Under the pieces are notes generated by a model. The model did no database searches. It was given only the letters and a program-made list of their open reading frames with translations, and was not told the DNA's origin. A program made the translations under genes and the position numbers. Below are positions 60,512 to 64,000 of a stretch of DNA of 64,000 nucleotides, one piece after another (within the stretch, counting starts at the first letter, position 1; the number at the start of each line of letters is the position of its first letter). This stretch comes from Metarhizobium sp964253915 (GTDB lineage: Bacteria; Pseudomonadota; Alphaproteobacteria; Rhizobiales; Rhizobiaceae). Where the stretch lies: NCBI RefSeq assembly GCF_964253915.1, contig NZ_CAXUSG020000019.1, positions 1 through 64,000 of the forward strand, written 5' to 3'.

Positions 60512-60843
60512 TACTCGCTCACATTCCGCCTTGCCCTCGCTGCACATGTTTCGAACGTCATGCCGGAGGTTCGCATACTTGTGGTCTCTGGCCGGATCAG
60601 GACGGCTGAAAACGGATATACCCTTTTCTGCCCTGTTCTGTTCTAAATCCTACTATGCTTCGCACATCACCCGAGCATTGGGTCTCTTCAAGAAGGCTGG
60701 GTAGCAACTCGATACTGCCGATCAGTTTATCACAATTGCACCATCACGTGTGAACCGCCCGCGATCATGGTTCTTTGCCCGTCAAAACATGGTATTGGTT
60801 CGCCGAGCAGACATATCCATTGCCTGCGTTGGTTGGGGACCTT
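60512..60843. other. Intergenic stretch between uspA and HWE kinase
   Basis: This 332-bp stretch must contain the promoter of the kinase. No gene or further FNR-type palindrome is seen. The kinase frame itself is open from 60775, giving a possible earlier TTG start. Confidence 0.5.
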
Positions 60844-62493
60844 GTGAAAAAGAGATTGATGGCCGTCGTTACGGCTGCGTTACTGCCTGCTCTGGGGATG
60901 CTGGCCTACAATGAGGTGGCACTCAGGGATCAAAGGAACGCTGAGCTGCATGTCCAGGCCGCTCAGGCGGCGCGCCAGGCCGCGTCGGAAGTCGATCGCA
61001 TTATCGACGGAATGCGTAGTCTCCTCATCGCGGCATCGTCGATCCCCGCAGTCTTGGATCTGGAGCCTGAGGGGTGCGGGCAAGCACTGAAGAGAGCCTC
61101 CGAACGGCTCGTGAGCATTCGCACGATCCTGGTCATCGACCCCGCCGGAAAGTTGATCTGCGACAGTATCGGCACGGCGGCCGGCATGGATTTCTCGGAT
61201 CGGCAATATTTTAGGGATGCCCTGACAGCACCCGATATTGTCATCGGCGGCTATACTATGAGCCGCTTGTCAGATGCGGCGATATTGCCCGTGGCCATGC
61301 CTATCCGCGACAATGGCGTCGTAATTGCGGTGATTGCGACCGGAATACGTCTCGAATGGCTCGAAGAGAGAATCCGCGAGCGGGGACTCTTGGCCGGTGG
61401 CGCGCTGACACTGGCGGATCGCGATGGGATTATCATTGCGCGCAATCCCGCACCGGAAAGGTTTGTCGGCACAGCCATTCCAGCCGCCTATCGGTATCTT
61501 GTCGATGAGAAAGCGCCCGGCACCATAGAGCTCGTAAGCCAGGACGGAACCGAACGGATTATCGGTTATGAGCCCGCGAGCGTCAATACACCGCTCTATG
61601 TAAGCGCGGGCATTTCTACGGAAGAGGCCTTTGCCAGCATCAACCGGGCCACTATCGCTGGAATTGCACTGATTGCGGCGGGCTCTCTTGTTGCGTTTCT
61701 AAGCGCCGTAGTCATCGGCGACCGGTTCATCCTGTCACCCATCGGACAGATTGTTGGTGTGCTCTCTCGATGGAGAGGTGGTGACACCACGGCCCGGACG
61801 AAAATGGAAGGACAGCACAGCGAATTGGGGATCGTCGGAGCGGCTCTTGACCAGTTGCTCGATGACCTCGATGAGCAAAGACAGAAGGCATCGGCGGCTG
61901 AGCAACGGCGCGCTTTGCTTGCCCAGGAACTCAGCCATCGGGTGAAAAATACGCTGGCGATCATCCAGGCGATCGCGCGGCAGACATTCCGGTCCTCCGA
62001 CAAGCAGGAATACCTGTCTTTCTCGGAACGCGTCCAGGCTCTATCGGGCGCATATGACGCCTTGTTGTCTGACCGACAGGAGGCTGCCGACATCAACGAC
62101 GTTGTCGAGCGTGCCCTGCGTCCGCATCAAAGTGCTCAGTTGGCCGTTCGCGCCGACGGACCGAACTTGCAGTTGATCCCGCAATGCGCGGTCGCGATGT
62201 CCCTGGTGGTGCATGAACTGGCCACGAATGCGGTGAAATACGGTGCGCTCAGCGTCCCGGAAGGACGCGTCGATGTCACCTGGGGCTTCGAGGATGACAG
62301 AATCGTCTTCGACTGGAAGGAACGTGACGGCCCGGCCGTCGTGGCGCCAGATCGCGAGGGCTTCGGATCAAAACTCGTTCGCAACGCGTTCCCTGCCGTA
62401 TGCAATCCTGAGACAGATTTCCAGTTCGCGGGCGCAGGCCTGAATTTTACCTTGCGCTTGGCCCGCCAGGCCGCTGCTCGAAGCGAAAGCTGA
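60844..62493 (+). CDS. Double-Cache HWE/HisKA_2-type sensor histidine kinase
   Basis: The protein has a first membrane helix (MAVVTAALLPALGMLAYNEV), a periplasmic dCache-like region (about 30-270, with GMDFSDRQYFRDALTAPDIV and ERFVGTAIPAAYRYL), a second helix, a HAMP stretch and an HWE-type kinase core. The phospho-acceptor His is in LLAQELSHRVKNTLAIIQAI; WGF and ATPase elements (ELATNAVKYGAL, GFGSKLV) follow. HWE kinases are common in rhizobia and often act on general stress or light/redox pathways. GTG 60844 is preferred to TTG 60775; no response regulator is adjacent. Confidence 0.88.
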   Translation: MKKRLMAVVTAALLPALGMLAYNEVALRDQRNAELHVQAAQAARQAASEVDRIIDGMRSLLIAASSIPAVLDLEPEGCGQALKRASERLVSIRTILVIDPAGKLICDSIGTAAGMDFSDRQYFRDALTAPDIVIGGYTMSRLSDAAILPVAMPIRDNGVVIAVIATGIRLEWLEERIRERGLLAGGALTLADRDGIIIARNPAPERFVGTAIPAAYRYLVDEKAPGTIELVSQDGTERIIGYEPASVNTPLYVSAGISTEEAFASINRATIAGIALIAAGSLVAFLSAVVIGDRFILSPIGQIVGVLSRWRGGDTTARTKMEGQHSELGIVGAALDQLLDDLDEQRQKASAAEQRRALLAQELSHRVKNTLAIIQAIARQTFRSSDKQEYLSFSERVQALSGAYDALLSDRQEAADINDVVERALRPHQSAQLAVRADGPNLQLIPQCAVAMSLVVHELATNAVKYGALSVPEGRVDVTWGFEDDRIVFDWKERDGPAVVAPDREGFGSKLVRNAFPAVCNPETDFQFAGAGLNFTLRLARQAAARSES

Positions 62494-62682
62494 CGCCGTC
62501 ATCGATCTCAGCGCATTGGTCAGCGCCATGCTGGTCTCTTTGAGCAGCGTCGTGGATCCGATACGCCAGCTCAACATTCGCGCCGCTGGATTAGACTTAA
62601 GGAATATTAAGATCTCAGCGCTAAATATGGGGTAAGGGGGCGGCAGAACCGCCCGAGCGCAGCGTCTATCGCGGAGATCGAC

Positions 62683-64000
62683 ATGAAAATCAGAGCCAAG
62701 ATCAATTTACTCGTCGGATTGATGAGTCTTGTCGCGTGCATCATAGGCGGGCTTTCACTTTTCGCGGTGGAGAAATACCGCGCCCAGCAGCGGCTCTACG
62801 CGGAGGTCGCAGACCGAGCATACAAGGGTGAGCACCTCAATAGGCTGGTGACCGCAATCGTGATGGATGCGCGCGCGGTCTACGCTGCGAAGGACGCCGA
62901 AACGGCGAAGCAGTTCAGCGAAGGCATGACAAAATCACTGGCAAAGATGGAAAAGCTGATCGCCGATTGGCAATCCAAGGTTCCCGCCGACCAGAAGGCC
63001 TCATTCGACAAGCTTGTTGCGCGATCGGCCGAGTTCAAGACGTTCCGATCCGAAACCGTCCGGTTGAGCCAGGAAGAAGGGCCGCAGGCGGCCAACGTCC
63101 AGGGTAACAACGAGGCTAACCGGGCAAATCGCAAAGCATACCAAGCGGAGATCGACGCCATCGTTCAGATGGACCAAGCCGAACTCGCCGAACTGACCCA
63201 AGGCATGGACGCTTTCGGCGACACAGTCTTCTATTCCATCCTTGCTGCCACCTTGATCGGTGTCGCAGGCGGAACTCTTTGCGGCCTCAATATCGGTCGC
63301 AGACAATTGAGCATGCCCATTCTTCACCTGACCGCCTCCATGAAGGCTTTGGCAAAAGGCGACTACGCGACCCCCGTTCCTTTCGCCGGCCGAAAGGACG
63401 AAATCGGCGATATGGCCGCAGCCGTCGAGGTCTTCAAGACCAACGGCGTGGAAGTTGCCCGCATGAATGCTTCCGATTCCGCAATGCGTGCAAAAAGCGA
63501 TGAGCTACAGGTCCGAATGGGCGGGGTTGTCGCGGCGGCAGCGGTAGGGGATTTCACGCACCGGATTGACAAGCAATGGGGCGTGGACACGCTCGATCGC
63601 TTTGCCCGTGACGTCGATCAGCTTGTCGCCAGTGTCGACACGGGGATTTCGGAGACCTGCCGGGTCATCAAGCGGCTTGCCGACGGCGATCTCACCGACA
63701 GCATGGACGGCAATTTCAAGGGCGCATTCGCCGAACTGCAACAGAATGTCAACGGAACGATGGAGACGCTGCGCGGCACGATGAAGAATGTGCGCGGCGC
63801 CACGGGATCGATCAACGGCAGTGCTGCCGAGCTCAGCAGCGCGACAAACGATCTTTCACGACGTACCGAGCAACAGGCGGCGGCACTCGAACAGACGTCG
63901 GCGGCTCTGGACCAGATCACAGCTGTCGTGAGAACATCAACGGAACGCGCCAACGAAGCCACCACGATGGTCGGTGAGGCAAAGGAGAGCGCCGTCCAGT
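62683..64000 (+). CDS. Methyl-accepting chemotaxis protein, 3'-truncated by the window
   Basis: ATG 62683 opens a frame that runs off the window. The N-terminus MKIRAKINLLVGLMSLVACI is the first membrane helix, followed by a periplasmic helical sensor, a second membrane helix near 190-205, two HAMP-like segments (MKALAKGDYATPVPFAGRKD and KRLADGDLTDSMDGNFKGAF) and the beginning of the signalling domain with SRRTEQQAAALEQTSAALDQ. It is the fourth chemoreceptor of the window. Ligand unknown. Confidence 0.93.
   Translation, partial: MKIRAKINLLVGLMSLVACIIGGLSLFAVEKYRAQQRLYAEVADRAYKGEHLNRLVTAIVMDARAVYAAKDAETAKQFSEGMTKSLAKMEKLIADWQSKVPADQKASFDKLVARSAEFKTFRSETVRLSQEEGPQAANVQGNNEANRANRKAYQAEIDAIVQMDQAELAELTQGMDAFGDTVFYSILAATLIGVAGGTLCGLNIGRRQLSMPILHLTASMKALAKGDYATPVPFAGRKDEIGDMAAAVEVFKTNGVEVARMNASDSAMRAKSDELQVRMGGVVAAAAVGDFTHRIDKQWGVDTLDRFARDVDQLVASVDTGISETCRVIKRLADGDLTDSMDGNFKGAFAELQQNVNGTMETLRGTMKNVRGATGSINGSAAELSSATNDLSRRTEQQAAALEQTSAALDQITAVVRTSTERANEATTMVGEAKESAVQ

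Noticed and set aside
1..64000. Search for CRISPR arrays, transposases, integrases, tRNA or rRNA genes
   Set aside because: No regularly spaced repeats, transposase motifs, or cloverleaf/rRNA sequence were seen when reading both strands.

Overview
The window is G+C-rich alphaproteobacterial DNA, most likely from a member of the Rhizobiaceae (Rhizobium, Agrobacterium, Neorhizobium or Ensifer-like). The pointers are a haem-PAS FixL with FixJ and FixK, NnrR-type regulators without N-terminal cysteines, a napEFDABC operon, a copper nitrite reductase with pseudoazurin, globin-coupled and Cache chemoreceptors, an HWE-family histidine kinase and DUF6894/DUF465 small proteins. These assignments come from reading motifs; no database was searched. 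No replication, tRNA, rRNA, transposase or CRISPR feature was seen, so chromosome and megaplasmid cannot be told apart.

Region 1 (about 1-25.9 kb) is a nitrate-to-nitrous-oxide respiration island. It holds nirK-nirV-nnrR on the minus strand, divergent nnrS and napEFDABC, an uncharacterised four-gene DUF2249/oxidase-like/DUF2249/DUF59 operon divergent from hemN, norCBQD and norEF on the minus strand, a small membrane gene with nnrU, a YcnI-CopCD copper pair, a second NnrR paralogue and pseudoazurin. FNR/NnrR-type boxes (TTG-N8-CAA, several of the form TTTGC-N6-GCAAA) lie before nirK/nnrS, norC, norE/nnrU, hemN/DUF2249, ycnI/nnrR2 and pseudoazurin. No nosZ is present here, so the encoded pathway ends at N2O unless nos genes lie elsewhere. 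Two divergent XRE genes around a 13-bp inverted repeat precede the island.

Region 2 (about 26-46 kb) is a signalling island: hipBA, a diguanylate cyclase, a LysR regulator, three chemoreceptors (Cache, globin-coupled, multi-pass membrane), a PilZ / HD-GYP / hybrid kinase / SUOX-like periplasmic protein operon, two LuxR-type regulators enclosing two small genes, a frameshifted XRE pseudogene and a second diguanylate cyclase. Two small paralogous proteins sharing a CAIG motif lie here.

Region 3 (about 47-64 kb) is an oxygen-limitation module. fixL-fixJ, a degenerate receiver, fixK and a Cys-rich small protein are followed by a VOC protein, an XRE regulator, a third GGDEF protein, and a phosphotransacetylase / acetate kinase / phosphoketolase / CBS-BON / UspA metabolic and stress group. 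A perfect FixK/FNR box precedes uspA. The window closes with an HWE sensor kinase and a fourth chemoreceptor cut by the window end. Overall the segment joins low-oxygen sensing (FixLJ-FixK), NO sensing (two NnrR), denitrification, acetate/ATP-yielding fermentation and motility control.
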